Origin: Bradyrhizobium sp. LLZ17
GTDB lineage: Bacteria > Pseudomonadota > Alphaproteobacteria > Rhizobiales > Xanthobacteraceae
Direction of reading: 5' to 3'
Assembly: GCF_041200145.1 (NCBI RefSeq)
Contig: NZ_CP165734.1
Coordinates: forward strand, 6,305,001-6,369,000
DNA length: 64,000 bases
Shown here: piece by piece, positions 1 through 8,587 of the stretch
Position numbering within the stretch: position 1 is the first letter of the stretch
Layout of the letters: each line of letters starts with the position of its first letter
Notes under the pieces: model-generated
What the model was told of the DNA's origin: nothing
Database searches by the model: none
Seen by the model: only the letters and a program-made list of their open reading frames with translations
Position numbers and translations under genes: made by a program

Positions 1-265
1 GGCGCGGCGCGACGGGCGAGAAGCCACTCGTGTAGATCACCGGGAGGTCGGGATCCTGCTCGCGGCAACGCTCGGCGATCTGCCAGCCGTCGACGCGCCC
101 TGGCATCCTGACGTCGGTGACGAGCACGTCGGCGACCCGCTTCCCGCACCATTCCAGCGCGTCTTCGCCATTGGCCGCGTGGATGACCTCGTAGCCCTCC
201 TCCCGCAGAGCCTCCACGACGAATTCGCGTATGAGGAGGTCGTCCTCGACGACGAGTATTCGCAA
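1..265 (-). CDS. Response regulator receiver protein, cut by window edge
   Basis: CheY-like receiver domain running off the left edge. From a TTG start the protein opens LRILVVEDD, giving the paired acidic residues of the phosphorylation pocket. The phospho-acceptor Asp lies in VLVTDVRMPG and the switch Thr in VIYTSG. A GAGGAGG ribosome site sits about 9 bases before the TTG, which fixes the start. Receivers of this form pass a signal from a histidine kinase; the partner and any output domain lie outside the window. Confidence 0.8.
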   Translation of the reverse strand, partial: MRILVVEDDLLIREFVVEALREEGYEVIHAANGEDALEWCGKRVADVLVTDVRMPGRVDGWQIAERCREQDPDLPVIYTSGFSPVAPR

Positions 266-509
266 CTGAATCCTCCTCGAAACCTCACATCTGATGCCAT
301 TCTGCGAACTACCGAAGCTTTGGACCGTTCCCGCATCCCCGATCCGGTCGGCCGATCGAGCGGGTCTTTTGAATCAAGGATGGGCGAGGGGGCGTCTGGG
401 AAGCGGGGTGCGTGCGTACGCGGTAATCAGCGAGCATCGGCCATCCGGTCCGGAACGGCCCTCCTCCAGGCGACTTGATCTCCGGATACAAGCAACTCGG
501 AGAAGGGTC

Positions 510-584
510 ATGAAGACGATCTTGGCAATAGGCTGCCTGTCCGTACTCGCCTTGGCCTCGCCTCGTCCTCCCTCCAGGACGTAG
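510..584 (+). pseudogene. Signal-peptide start of an exported protein, truncated
   Basis: An ATG with a GGAG-type ribosome site opens MKTILAIGCLSVLALAS, a typical Sec signal peptide. After about 18 codons the reading collapses (PRPPSRT, stop) where the DNA becomes antisense to the cupin fragment next to it. This looks like the head of a secreted-protein gene cut off by a rearrangement. Confidence 0.4.
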
Positions 585-787
585 CTCGACTCGATGCCCG
601 GATGCGTATGACGTGCAACGGGCACCCCCGCCTCTGTGGTCACATCCATGATGATCGTCGCATAACCCGGGACATGTCCATCAACCTGCGACAAAATCTT
701 GCGCGTAACCCCGCCTGATGCAGGCAGTTGTGCCCCTGCGCGAACGCCTCGGTTGCTATGAAATCCGTAATTCCACAAATGGCACAT
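566..787 (-). pseudogene. Cupin-domain protein fragment
   Basis: The translation from the ATG at 787 contains a cupin core: TRKILSQVDGHVPGY, then VARHTHPGIESSYVLEGG, which is cupin motif 1 with metal-binding His and Glu. Similarity stops after the GG, where the second cupin motif should follow. Small exported cupins of this kind occur in Bradyrhizobium. The break coincides with the antisense signal-peptide fragment, so a rearrangement joined two gene pieces. Confidence 0.5.
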
Positions 788-957
788 GACGCAACACCTG
801 CAAAACCTCGGCGAGCTAAACTAAAGATCTTGAGCAGCTCGGCAACGACCGGCGCATGATCCGCCGGACCTCGCTGTAGGGCAACGAAGTTGCCGGCCGA
901 CCTCGACGATGCCAACGCTTTCCTGCGCGAGTTTCAGCGGAACCTTGGAGATCATCT

Positions 958-1263
958 ATGAGCAAGTGGGTCGACGAGAACTACATCAACCGACTGTCGC
1001 CCGACCAGCTCCGTCGCGAGCTGCAGGACGCGCTCGATTTCCAGTACGAGCTTCTCGACGCGATGAAGAACCAAGTCGAGCTGCCCTCGCCGTACGTGCT
1101 GAAGTGCCTCGACCACGGCGCCAGCTGGCCCGAGGACAAGGCCATCGGCAACATGCTCCAGCCCAAACACGGTCTCGACGTCGTGCCACCCGTCTCGGAA
1201 TGCGAGAGCGCCGCCGGCCTGTGGTGGCGGATCCTCCAGGGGCTCAAGGCCGAGCGGCCGTAG
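958..1263 (+). CDS. Hypothetical protein, 101 aa
   Basis: Starts MSKWVDENYINRLSP after a GGAG ribosome site. Soluble and acidic, with a helical first half (LRRELQDALDFQYELLDAMK) that may form a short coiled coil. No family recognised. A second small gene follows 8 bases later on the same strand, so the two may be co-transcribed. The opposite strand is also open here, but this frame has the natural composition and the ribosome site. Confidence 0.6.
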   Translation: MSKWVDENYINRLSPDQLRRELQDALDFQYELLDAMKNQVELPSPYVLKCLDHGASWPEDKAIGNMLQPKHGLDVVPPVSECESAAGLWWRILQGLKAERP

Positions 1264-1271
1264 GAGCTGCC

Positions 1272-1527
1272 ATGAACGCGGTGACCAAGCGGGACGCCTG
1301 CTCCGCCAGATCATCGCCGTCTGCGAGATCCAGCTCGGCAGCCGCGTGACCGTGGCACCGACGGCGAAGTACTCCAGCGAATGGGAGGGGCGAATACGTC
1401 GTGGTCCACATGGTCTTGGACTTCCAGGACACCCGGCCGCCGATGTTTATGGCCGGTGACGAGATCAAGCACCGCTACGGCTACACGGACGGCCTCGCTC
1501 GACGACCTGATCCTGGTGCGGCCATGA
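1272..1527 (+). pseudogene. Small hypothetical gene with three frame breaks
   Basis: Joining three frames gives a sensible protein of about 85 aa: MNAVTKR, then LLRQIIAVCEIQLGSRVTVA, then EYVVVHMVLDFQDTRPPMF to DDLILVRP. The breaks lie near 1293, in the GGGG run near 1386, and near 1494. The repaired product resembles a small soluble protein coupled to the gene 8 bases upstream. Three separate one-base changes in 250 bases suggest either a decaying gene or sequence error. No function is recognised. Confidence 0.4.
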
Positions 1528-1614
1528 GCGTCCACCATCAGCGGCAGTCTGCTACCGCCGCGGGCCGCAGCTGTGGCGCCGAGGAACCTTTCAGCCCGCC
1601 CTTAGTTGCCCGCC

Positions 1615-1701
1615 ATGCAAGTGGTCTGGCTCGGCATCATCATCGCGGGCCTACTTCTCCTGGTCGCGGCGGTCTCGGCGGCGATGATCGTGCTGATCTG
1701 A
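1615..1701 (+). CDS. Single-span membrane peptide, 28 aa
   Basis: MQVVWLGIIIAGLLLLVAAV and eight more residues: one hydrophobic helix with almost no soluble part. It lacks a strong ribosome site. Tiny membrane peptides of this style are frequent in Bradyrhizobium. Supported only by composition. Confidence 0.4.
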   Translation: MQVVWLGIIIAGLLLLVAAVSAAMIVLI

Positions 1702-1800
1702 GCGCGAGGCGCTGGTGCGGCTTCGTACTGCGGAGCGATTTCTGACCCGGCCGATTCACAAATGTGCTGTTCAGGTGTCCCGGCGTAAGGCATCATTTTG

Positions 1801-1908
1801 ATGGTGCGTATAGGGGCGGTCATGGACAGAGTTGAGTATGGGTTTGCGGTGACGGCGCTCACCGGTTTTTTGGTTCTGATTGCTGGAATGGCTTGGCTGA
1901 TGCTGTAA
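1801..1908 (+). CDS. Single-span membrane peptide, 35 aa
   Basis: Either the ATG at 1801 or the in-frame ATG at 1822 (MDRVEYGFAVTALTG) could start it. The rest is one transmembrane helix ending AGMAWLML. No family is recognised. Neighbouring DNA holds only other short ORFs. Confidence 0.4.
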   Translation: MVRIGAVMDRVEYGFAVTALTGFLVLIAGMAWLML

Positions 1909-2034
1909 GCCGCCTCGCGGAGGGCGCTGACGGCCGGTCGAGCAGAAGCGATGCGGCGACCGCGCTTGGGAAACGGGCTCGCGTTAGCTTAGATGCCCAA
2001 AAAGAATCCGGTCAAAATTGGCATCCGAACCCGC

Positions 2035-2350
2035 GCCCCGTATGATGCCGCCTGAGTGCACGCGAGGTGCTGCCATGACCACGGCGGAAGCCCTGAAGCA
2101 GATCCAAGGGCTAGCCACTGACGCGCATTTGCTTCCTGAGAAGCAGCGCCGGGTGGTCCTCGCCGGGGATCGTCGAGGTGTGTTGCAAGTTCGCTGAGGC
2201 CGGGAACGACACCATGCCCTCGCACCATTCGCTGCACTAGAGCTATCATTCCTCTTCTGGTGGCTGAGGCAAGCTTGGAGCTGGAAATCCGTACTGCTCT
2301 GCGCGCTACGCTGCGAGCTTACGATAGGCCCTAGCAGGCTGAGCATTTCA
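2035..2350. repeat. Left arm of a diverged inverted duplication
   Basis: This stretch is an imperfect reverse-complement copy of about 3110-3450. Matching parts include the shared leader ending GTGAGTGCACGCGAGGT (GTG replaced by CTG at its left in this arm), the small gene that follows, and the segment around TTCCTCTTCTGGTGGCT. The copies differ by scattered substitutions and small indels, so the duplication is old. Confidence 0.6.
2075..2240 (+). pseudogene. Small protein, frameshifted paralogue of the gene at 3229-3411
   Basis: Starts MTTAEALKQIQGLATDAHLL and matches the 60-aa protein on the other strand near 3.3 kb (MTTTEAMKHIHTITKDAHLL). The frame is lost at the GGGG run 2165-2168. Removing one G restores VVLAGIVEVCCKFAEAG and a shared ending (HHSLH against PVHSLN). 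The product is a short helical protein of unknown role, common in Bradyrhizobium. Confidence 0.55.
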
Positions 2351-2615
2351 TTTCGAAGGCTGTTCCAGAGCAGCGGCCCTTCACCTTTGGGAACGGCACT
2401 AAGCAAGCCGGCTGAATGGACGACACTGCTAACCAGATTGGTCTCAGTTCAAGCGGATCTATCCAAGCGAGCCGCTTTGAACCGCTCAGCTTTCCCCCCA
2501 GCCAATGGCAGTCCATCGCCAAGAGGATCAGAGTGACTTTGTTGTCCTGATCAGCAGCGAGCTTGGTGCGGTTTTCACATTCGTCGGCAAGGTGCCGTAA
2601 CGCCTGAATTGCAGT
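2331..2615 (-). CDS. Possible small hypothetical protein
   Basis: The frame reading METAIQALRHLADECENRTK, then VTLILLAMDCHWLGGKL, has plausible composition. The C-terminal part runs into the inverted-duplication arm and looks non-native. No family is recognised, and a real gene may end earlier than the open frame. Confidence 0.3.
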   Translation of the reverse strand, partial: TAIQALRHLADECENRTKLAADQDNKVTLILLAMDCHWLGGKLSGSKRLAWIDPLELRPIWLAVSSIQPACLVPFPKVKGRCSGTAFEMKCSAC

Positions 2616-2887
2616 TTCCATTTGTTCAACCCTAGTTGAACGAAGATGGCAGCCAGCCATGGTAACAGGAGGCAAGGCTAAGTTCGTCCTCGTTCGGAAC
2701 TGAACTTACGTTCCTTGCGCTTAGGAGCAATCCACCGCTGCGCAAGGAGGGTGTCGTGGGTGGCAAGTCTGGCCGCCAAGCTCAAAAAGCAGGCTGCACA
2801 GCTCCCTGCGGGTGCCGAGCGCGAGGCCCTTCTGAGAAAAGCCTCCTGACGCGGGCTGAGCGTAAGCCGCTCCAGAGGGTCCTAAAG

Positions 2888-2917
2888 TGAAGGGCCGCTG
2901 CTCTGGAACAGCGGCCC
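2888..2917. terminator. GC-rich hairpin
   Basis: GGGCCGCTG and CAGCGGCCC form a perfect 9-bp stem with an 8-base loop. There is no clear T-run on the plus side. The same arm sequence recurs in inverted form near 2365, as part of the 2-3.5 kb inverted duplication. Confidence 0.45.
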
Positions 2918-3040
2918 ACCCAGGTTTCAAAATCTTCGAAATGAAAATGCACCGCCTCCCCCGGGGTCTTCCGGTTAATGGGCAGCCGTCTGAATCGATT
3001 TATGTAGCGGCATGATGGGCGGGCCCATTGGGGAGCCACG

Positions 3041-3232
3041 ATGAAGCTACTGAACGAATACCTAGAGCACGCGCTCACCTTTGAGCGCATGGCCGCCGAG
3101 GAAAGCAACCCGGAGGTTAAGGCGCAGTTCGAGCAGCAAGCCAAGGCTTATCGCAGGCTCGCGGCGCAGCGCGCAGAGAAGTACGGGCTTCCGGCTCCAA
3201 GCGAGCCACCAGAAGAGGAACGCCAGGTCTAG
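3041..3232 (+). CDS. Small helical hypothetical protein, 63 aa
   Basis: MKLLNEYLEHALTFERMAAEE followed by a charged helix (KAQFEQQAKAYRRLAAQRAEK). This is a known style of Bradyrhizobium small protein with no assigned function. It meets the convergent 60-aa gene with a 4-base overlap. A decayed inverted copy of its 3' half lies near 2245-2340. Confidence 0.65.
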   Translation: MKLLNEYLEHALTFERMAAEESNPEVKAQFEQQAKAYRRLAAQRAEKYGLPAPSEPPEEERQV

Positions 3233-3450
3233 TTCAGCGAATGCACAGGCGGACGCTGGGATGACAGGCTGGCATCCTCGGCCAGAGTGAGTGATGCCTT
3301 CAGGCAAATCTGGATTATCCGATCGAGTACCAGCAGGCGCTGGCTGTCGGGGAGCAGATGCGCATCCTTCGTGATCGTATGGATGTGCTTCATGGCTTCC
3401 GTTGTGGTCATGGCTGTACCTCGCGTGCACTCACGGGTGCATCATACGGC
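3110..3450. repeat. Right arm of a diverged inverted duplication
   Basis: Partner of the arm at 2035-2350. It holds the intact versions of both duplicated segments: the 3' half of the 63-aa gene and the whole of the 60-aa gene with its leader. Confidence 0.6.
3229..3411 (-). CDS. Small hypothetical protein, 60 aa
   Basis: MTTTEAMKHIHTITKDAHLL, a short helical protein. Intact paralogue of the frameshifted copy at 2075-2240; the conserved leader just upstream supports this start. Function unknown. Confidence 0.6.
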   Translation of the reverse strand: MTTTEAMKHIHTITKDAHLLPDSQRLLVLDRIIQICLKASLTLAEDASLSSQRPPVHSLN

Positions 3451-3454
3451 GCGC

Positions 3455-3612
3455 CAAGATCGAACGCCAGATTTGTGCGGCGAGCGCACATGGCTTGCGC
3501 GAGTGAAGCGCATTGAAATCGGACCCGCCGTCGACACCCAAAATCACGGCCTCACCGTCGACCACAAAATGCTTCTGGCGGTTCTTCAGCGCCGCTTCGG
3601 CAATCCACGGAT
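3455..3612 (-). pseudogene. ATP-dependent DNA ligase fragment (LigD-type adenylation domain)
   Basis: The reverse strand reads WIAEAALKNRQKHFVVDGEA and then SDFNALHSRK. VVDGEA is a conserved segment of the adenylation domain of LigD-type ligases, which seal double-strand breaks with Ku. Only about 50 residues survive, with no start, upstream domain or oligonucleotide-binding domain. A second piece, covering the part that should follow, lies at 24.15-24.46 kb. Confidence 0.6.
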
Positions 3613-3777
3613 GGGACCTGCTTGACGGCGGTCACCAAGCAAAGCTCGTAGGCCATACGCATCTGCGAAAAGATCGGCGTTTTGCCGCATTATGCGAGTC
3701 GGGAACAAGCGGCAATGCACGCCGTTGTCACGGTGCTCCGGCTTCAAGCCCCCCTGCAAACCGGAGTATTTGACCCC

Positions 3778-3813
3778 GGCTCCTGCGCGCCCCGACGCAG
3801 GGGCCGCTTTTTT
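3778..3813 (+). terminator. Rho-independent terminator
   Basis: Stem GGCTCCTGCG / CGCAGGGGCC (one mismatch) followed by GCTTTTTT. No gene can be assigned upstream; 3613-4278 otherwise holds no convincing ORF. Confidence 0.55.
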
Positions 3814-4278
3814 CGACGTCCGGAAAAGGCCAAGGACGCTCTGGCCGTCGTGCGGTTCGCGAGCCGGCTGGAGTTGGTGATGGAGGCGCGCTGCGGGGAA
3901 GCGCCCCACCGAAACTCGGAGCAATGATCGTGCGCTCCGCAGGAACGGCACGGCACCGGCGTGGTCGAGCGAGCGCGTGGGCTTTCCTCGAATGCCCACT
4001 CGGCCCGGCTGCCAATGCCCCACAGCTCCAGATAGGCAGCCGGGCGCCGTGGGCGCCGCGCCCAAGCGCCTACGGGGGACCGGAGTGCTCTCGCCGAGCA
4101 TGAGTATGTCGTGGCTTGCACGAACCGAGGTGCTGTTGCTGGAGCCGGATTGGGCGCGCGCCAAAAAAATCTCAGCGGCGCCCGATAAGGCCGCACAGAT
4201 CAAGCTTAGCGTCATCTCTTAGGAAGGGCGGCAATTAGCTTCGGTTGACGAACACAACCGCAAAACGGAGTTGACGAT

Positions 4279-4465
4279 ATGCGAAAGACAATTTTCTCGG
4301 TGGCGATGTGCGCCATGCTTGCGGGTGCCTCGATCGGCTTCGCCCACGCGCCTGGCGCCCGCTGGAGCTAGCGCCGCCGGCGCAAACAGCGGCGGAACGA
4401 GCAGCGGCCAGGGTGGCCCGCAAAGGGTTCGTCCGGGCGCGAGCCAGGATCCAACTGGTCGGTGA
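4279..4465 (+). pseudogene. Exported Ser/Gly-rich protein with a frame break
   Basis: MRKTIFSVAMCAMLAGASIG is a clear signal peptide. The frame stops after FAHAPGARWS, while the neighbouring frame continues as a Gly/Ser-rich tail (GASAAGANSGGTSSGQGG) to 4465. One extra base near 4345-4360 explains the split. The layout resembles the broken exported gene at 27.74 kb. Function unknown. Confidence 0.45.
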
Positions 4466-4584
4466 CCTTTTGCCTCGTGTCCGACACGAAAGAGGGCTGC
4501 TGAGTCCCTGCTCGGCAGCTTCTTTCAAACCATTATTAGTGCAGCGGATGCAGGGTCTCTTGCTCGCGGGGTTAGGAGTGGATC

Positions 4585-4833
4585 ATGAACAGTCGAGATC
4601 AGAACTACCGGAGCAGCCCAATAGCCTGGGTGGTTGTCGCAATTGTCATGATCGCGGGTATCGCCGCGATTTTCTACAGCTCTGATAACCACACCACCGC
4701 GTCTAACCAGACCAGCGCGCCCACAACGAAGAGCAGCTCGACGAACCCGGCCACATCCACCGGCTCGAGCACCGGTTCTCCGGCAACTGCGCCATCCGCC
4801 GCGCCTGCAAATCCGGGAGCCGGGTCGAAGTAG
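4585..4833 (+). CDS. Membrane-anchored Thr/Ser-rich protein, 82 aa
   Basis: A short N-terminal region is followed by one transmembrane helix (IAWVVVAIVMIAGIAAIFY, residues about 13-31). The rest is a low-complexity Ser/Thr/Ala/Pro tail, probably periplasmic. An AGGAG ribosome site precedes the ATG. No enzymatic domain is visible. Confidence 0.65.
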   Translation: MNSRDQNYRSSPIAWVVVAIVMIAGIAAIFYSSDNHTTASNQTSAPTTKSSSTNPATSTGSSTGSPATAPSAAPANPGAGSK

Positions 4834-5168
4834 CCACGCCCCGGAGCCGCTCCCCCGCTAGCCTTAGGGTTGGGCATCGCCGGCCTTTATGGAGTGCGAC
4901 CCGCAGCGGGCCAGCCGCTTCACGCGTCATCACGTGTGATTGCAATCAGCTATCAGGAATTTCACTAATTGGAGCCACATGATTACGGCCGCCTAATACA
5001 GGGATTTTGCCAAGCAGAGTACGAGACACTTTGCTCAGCGGCCAACATTCCCGAACACCAAGCTTTCTTTGCGGGGTTTAGCTGGTCAATTGGATCGGCT
5101 GACGCTCTGGTGAGAGACGAAGCGACCCGGAGGCTCTCCCGCAGCTATGCCGCGCCAGCCCGCCTTCA
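4834..5168. other. No convincing gene
   Basis: A weak open frame from about 4969 (containing NIPEHQAFFAGFSWSIG) lacks a good start and ribosome site and runs into the convergent small gene. It may be a gene remnant. Nothing else is visible. Confidence 0.3.
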
Positions 5169-5348
5169 TCAGATGCGCTTCACACTGTCCGCGATTGCGC
5201 GTTCAACTTCTGATGCGAGAACCGTCAGGTGATCGGCCAGCCTAGTGAAAAGCTCTCGTTTCTTCGGGTCGGTCGCGAGGTCGCGGATGAGGGCGCACTC
5301 GGCCGCATCCGCACGGAGCTTTTCCAATTGAGCCTGCATGTCTTTCAT
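5169..5348 (-). CDS. Small helical hypothetical protein, 59 aa
   Basis: MKDMQAQLEKLRADAAECAL, then LATDPKKRELFTRLADHLTV: a short, charged, all-helical protein widespread in Bradyrhizobium. The ATG at 5348 is preferred over the upstream in-frame start because the natural composition begins there. Role unknown. Confidence 0.65.
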   Translation of the reverse strand: MKDMQAQLEKLRADAAECALIRDLATDPKKRELFTRLADHLTVLASEVERAIADSVKRI

Positions 5349-5466
5349 TGCGGCTACTCGTTCCCCGAGGGAACAATATAGCGGCGTCCGAAAGTGAACA
5401 GAACTAATTGCCGGATGCACCTAGTGTCGGGACCTCTTGGCGATGACATGCCGCCTAGGGACCTCC

Positions 5467-5508
5467 AACGGCCCCGGCACATAGGGGTGTGTGCTGGGGC
5501 CGTTTCTA
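5467..5508. terminator. Strong terminator hairpin
   Basis: AACGGCCCCGGCACA pairs with TGTGCTGGGGCCGTT (one G-T pair), then TTTCT. The symmetric stem could work in both directions. Confidence 0.7.
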
Positions 5509-5656
5509 TCCGTGCCGTTCAGCTTTGATGAGGCGCACGTAGGTCCCGCTCTCGTGCAGCTCAAGCCAGCCGCATTCTGCGTGATAGGGACCATTCGATC
5601 AGCCTGCGGCTATAGGTCCTAGCCGGCAGCCAGCCACAATCCCTTTTACCCTCCGG

Positions 5657-5869
5657 ATGATCGGCCTGGACGACTACACCGTCCACGAGGACCGGCAGCT
5701 AGTCGGCCGCATCTGCTATGCCGCCGAATGCTCTCCCGGGCTCTGGCTCTGGACCTGCGTCGTGACACTTCCCGGACCGCCTTTTGGGGACGCCGGCTCG
5801 CTCGACGAAGCGAAGGGCCGCTTCAAGGTCGCATGGGAGAAGGCCAGAAGATGTGGCGAAGGCATTTGA
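5657..5869 (+). CDS. Small hypothetical protein, 70 aa
   Basis: Contains WLWTCVVTLPGPPFGDAGSL and DEAKGRFKVAWEKAR. The LPGPPFG...SLDEAK pattern marks a small protein seen repeatedly in Bradyrhizobium, of unknown function. Soluble, with no signal peptide. Confidence 0.6.
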   Translation: MIGLDDYTVHEDRQLVGRICYAAECSPGLWLWTCVVTLPGPPFGDAGSLDEAKGRFKVAWEKARRCGEGI

Positions 5870-6137
5870 GGAATGAAGCACGCGAACAGGCCAGCGCGGG
5901 ATCTGCGCGAGTGCCCCGCAACCCCGCGGCTCTGCCAGAGAACTTCGGTTTTGTGCACCTGGCCCGGAAAGATCGACGACGATCAGGACACCGACTGCTC
6001 AAGCCGCAGCCGGGGCCCGCCGCCGTCTTCTTCAAAGTGCTCTCCTCGATCCAAGTAGATCCCATCCAAGCCCGTTGACCGGGAGAGGAACTTCTCAGCC
6101 AAGCATCTGTTGTGCCGTGCCACTACTGGAGGACCAT

Positions 6138-6458
6138 ATGAACAAGAAATTTCTTCTGCTGCTGACGGCTGCTTCGCTTCTGGCGGGTCCGTCGTTTGCG
6201 CAAAATCCGCCGGCGACCGATCGGCCCAACAACAATGCGGTCAACAGTTCCGATCAGAAAAACTCCAACAAGCCGGTTGCAGGCGCAAACAGTTTCACTG
6301 AGGGCCAGGCCAAATCGAAGATCGAGGATGCGGGCTACAGTAACGTCACATCCTTGAAGAAGGACGACAAAGGCATTTGGCGCGGAAAGGCCAGCAAAGG
6401 CGGCGCCTCGACCGATGTCAGTCTGGATTTCCAGGGCAACGTGAACGCGGCGAAATAG
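6138..6458 (+). CDS. Exported PepSY-like protein, 106 aa
   Basis: Signal peptide MNKKFLLLLTAASLLAGPSFA with cleavage likely after AQN. After an Asn/Ser-rich linker, TEGQAKSKIEDAGYSNVTSL and VSLDFQGNV resemble a short PepSY-type fold found in small periplasmic proteins. The ATG at 6138 is chosen because the signal peptide begins there. A stress-protein gene follows 30 bases later on the same strand. Confidence 0.7.
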   Translation: MNKKFLLLLTAASLLAGPSFAQNPPATDRPNNNAVNSSDQKNSNKPVAGANSFTEGQAKSKIEDAGYSNVTSLKKDDKGIWRGKASKGGASTDVSLDFQGNVNAAK

Positions 6459-6487
6459 GTTGGCGCGAAAATTGAGAGGGATTCAAG

Positions 6488-7108
6488 ATGACCGTTACGA
6501 TTTCACGTCTCTACGATAACTACTCCGATGCGCAGCGCGCCGTGACGAACCTGGAAGCTGCGGGCGTGCCGCATTCGGATCTGAGCATCGTCGCGAACAA
6601 TTCCGACAACTGGTACAGCACGGACAAGAAGGTCGATCGCGATCGCGACGGGGTTGACGATCGGACGGAAGGTGCGGCTACGGGAGCGGGCCTCGGCGCA
6701 GGTGTTGGTGGTGCTGCCGGCTTGCTCGCGGGCCTTGGTTTGTTGGCTATCCCCGGGCTGGGGCCCGTCGTGGCGGCCGGGTGGCTCGCGTCGACCGCGC
6801 TCGGTGCCGTTGCCGGCGGAGCTACGGGCGGCGTTGTCGGGGCATTGACGCAAGCCGGCGTATCCGATGAGGAAGCTCCGCTCTATGCCGAAGGTGTGAG
6901 GCGCGGCGGTACGCTGGTTTCAGCCCGTGTGCCGGATGCGGACCGGGCGCGATACGAAGCGATCCTGAACCAGTCCGCCGTCAATCTTCGCGACCGGAGC
7001 GCAGCCTGGCAGAAGGCTGGGTGGAAGAGTTACGATCCATCCGCCCAGCCTTATGGCGCGGAGGAGGTCCGCAAAGAGCGGCAACTCTACAGTACCGGTG
7101 TGCGATGA
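6488..7108 (+). CDS. Glycine-zipper general stress protein, 206 aa
   Basis: The N-terminus ([20 protein letters not shown]) has the alpha/beta start of the YsnF/general stress protein 17M family. Two hydrophobic Gly-rich stretches follow at about residues 65-120 ([15 protein letters not shown] and [14 protein letters not shown]), likely membrane-inserting glycine zippers. A soluble C-terminal part follows. A strong terminator lies just after the stop, closing a two-gene unit with the PepSY-like gene. Confidence 0.75.
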   Translation: MTVTISRLYDNYSDAQRAVTNLEAAGVPHSDLSIVANNSDNWYSTDKKVDRDRDGVDDRTEGAATGAGLGAGVGGAAGLLAGLGLLAIPGLGPVVAAGWLASTALGAVAGGATGGVVGALTQAGVSDEEAPLYAEGVRRGGTLVSARVPDADRARYEAILNQSAVNLRDRSAAWQKAGWKSYDPSAQPYGAEEVRKERQLYSTGVR

Positions 7109-7114
7109 ATTACC

Positions 7115-7146
7115 GGGCGGCCCGCCCCAGGCGGGTCGCCCTTTTC
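7115..7146 (+). terminator. Rho-independent terminator
   Basis: GGGCGGCCCGCC / GGCGGGTCGCCC stem followed by TTTT, directly after the stress-protein gene. Confidence 0.75.
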
Positions 7147-7184
7147 TTGCGTTTCTCGCCAATCGTCGAACTCAGGAGTCGAAA

Positions 7185-7643
7185 ATGAGCCGCGGAATGC
7201 CATCGATGACCGCCCTCTTGGGTATGCTCGCAATCGCCGGTTACCAAAACCGGGACAAGCTGGCGGACATCTTTCGCAATGCGACCTCCGGTCAGCCGGC
7301 GGGCGCCAAGGATTCCCTGAGCGGCCTGCTCGGCAACCTTGACGGCCTGGTGGGCAGCGGTGGCGTGGGTTCGCTGCTGAGTGGCGGGATCGGCGAGCTG
7401 CTCGAGCATTTCAAGCAGAACGGACAGGGCGAGGCGGCCCAATCCTGGATCAATCAAGGGCCAAACCGCGAAGTCACCCCGCCCGAACTTCAGCAGGCTA
7501 TCGGTCCGGATGTCCTTCAAAAACTGGAGCAGCAGACCGGTCTGTCTCAGCAGGAGATTCTCGACCGATTGTCTCGCGAGCTCCCGACAGCCGTGGACAA
7601 ATACACGCCTGACGGACGTCTTCCGGCTCCAACGGCGGGATAG
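7185..7643 (+). CDS. YidB family protein (DUF937), 152 aa
   Basis: The ATG at 7185 follows a CAGGAG ribosome site. The protein has a Gly-rich first half ([15 protein letters not shown]) and the conserved end [20 protein letters not shown], then [15 protein letters not shown]. This matches the YidB/DUF937 family, whose function is unknown. A GlsB/YeaQ-like gene follows 23 bases later. Confidence 0.8.
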   Translation: MSRGMPSMTALLGMLAIAGYQNRDKLADIFRNATSGQPAGAKDSLSGLLGNLDGLVGSGGVGSLLSGGIGELLEHFKQNGQGEAAQSWINQGPNREVTPPELQQAIGPDVLQKLEQQTGLSQQEILDRLSRELPTAVDKYTPDGRLPAPTAG

Positions 7644-7666
7644 CTTCGCAACAGTCGAGGAAAGAC

Positions 7667-7930
7667 ATGGGCATCATCTGGACGATCATCATCGGCTTCA
7701 TCGCAGGCGTCATCGCCAAGTTCATCATGCCCGGCGACAACGAGCCGTCGGGTTTCATCCTGACCACGATCCTGGGAATAGTGGGGGCGTTCGTTGCCAC
7801 CTATCTCGGCCAGTCTCTCGGCTGGTATCGGCCCGGAGAAGGCGCGGGGCTGGTCGGGGCAGTCGTAGGCGCCATCATCGTGCTTTTCGTCTACGGTTTG
7901 ATAGCCGGTCGAAGCCGCCGGGCTATCTAA
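7667..7930 (+). CDS. GlsB/YeaQ/YmgE family stress-response membrane protein, 87 aa
   Basis: Three short transmembrane segments: IIWTIIIGFIAGVIAKFI, a middle one around ILTTILGIVGAFVATYLG, and a last one around GAVVGAIIVLFVYGLI. The conserved GFIAGVIAK and Gly spacing identify the transglycosylase-associated/YeaQ family of small inner-membrane stress proteins. Probably co-transcribed with the YidB-type gene. Confidence 0.85.
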   Translation: MGIIWTIIIGFIAGVIAKFIMPGDNEPSGFILTTILGIVGAFVATYLGQSLGWYRPGEGAGLVGAVVGAIIVLFVYGLIAGRSRRAI

Positions 7931-8045
7931 CCACGGTGACCTTTTCGCGGTGCGAATCGGTGCGAAAGACAACTAGCAAGACGAATGGGTGCTCGTTGGC
8001 CGGGCAAGAGGCATGAGACCGGGCAACCCGACCTGGTCTTCGACA

Positions 8046-8181
8046 ATGAGGTCTCGAGATCGGTGTCCTGCTCGTCCGTCTCGCGCCAGGCACAGCCGGC
8101 GCGGGCGCCGAAGTCTTCCAGCACGAGATAGATATCCCGGTCGAGGCGATCGCGCGGCACGATCGAAGCGGAGGGACGCAT
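8046..8181 (-). pseudogene. Truncated paralogue of the 119-aa gene at 23.1-23.45 kb
   Basis: Opens MRPSASIVPRDRLDRDIYLV and shares LEDFGARAGCAWRETDEQDT with the longer gene near 23.4 kb. Similarity ends after about 45 residues and the rest is unrelated. A duplicated or broken copy of a Bradyrhizobium-type protein of unknown function. Confidence 0.55.
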
Positions 8182-8370
8182 ACGCAATAACTCCGACCGA
8201 CGCCTTCTTAATCGATCGTCACCGTTGTCGTTCCGCCTTGGCGGTGAGGTGCTCATAGGGTGCGGCGCAACCTTTTCCACTTTTTCCTGATCGTATTAAC
8301 CTATGCAAATGCAGGTTGCATAGCGAATGGGTTCTCTGCGCGCTGTACGTGCAAACCGGGGACGTTGATC

Positions 8371-8571
8371 GTGAATGACCATGTGCCGTCGCAGAGCAGA
8401 TTTGTTATTCGCGCAGGTGGAAAAGGTTGGATGGTCTACGACCGGGAGCGCAAGGGCCCGGCACTGATCGGCGCCGAAGTGGGCTTTGCGGCCAATTTGA
8501 CAAGGGAGCAGGCCGAGCGAGTTCATCGCACATTGACCGGCCCGAGCAATACCAATTCTCCCTCAGGGTGA
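8371..8571 (+). CDS. Small hypothetical protein, 66 aa
   Basis: SRFVIRAGGKGWMVYDRERK, then NLTREQAERVHRTL: a compact protein of a type common in Bradyrhizobium. GTG at 8371 is the most sensible start; the frame is open upstream to 8260, but that part reads poorly. Function unknown. Confidence 0.5.
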   Translation: MNDHVPSQSRFVIRAGGKGWMVYDRERKGPALIGAEVGFAANLTREQAERVHRTLTGPSNTNSPSG

Positions 8572-8587
8572 TGCTGCCTCCACTGCT

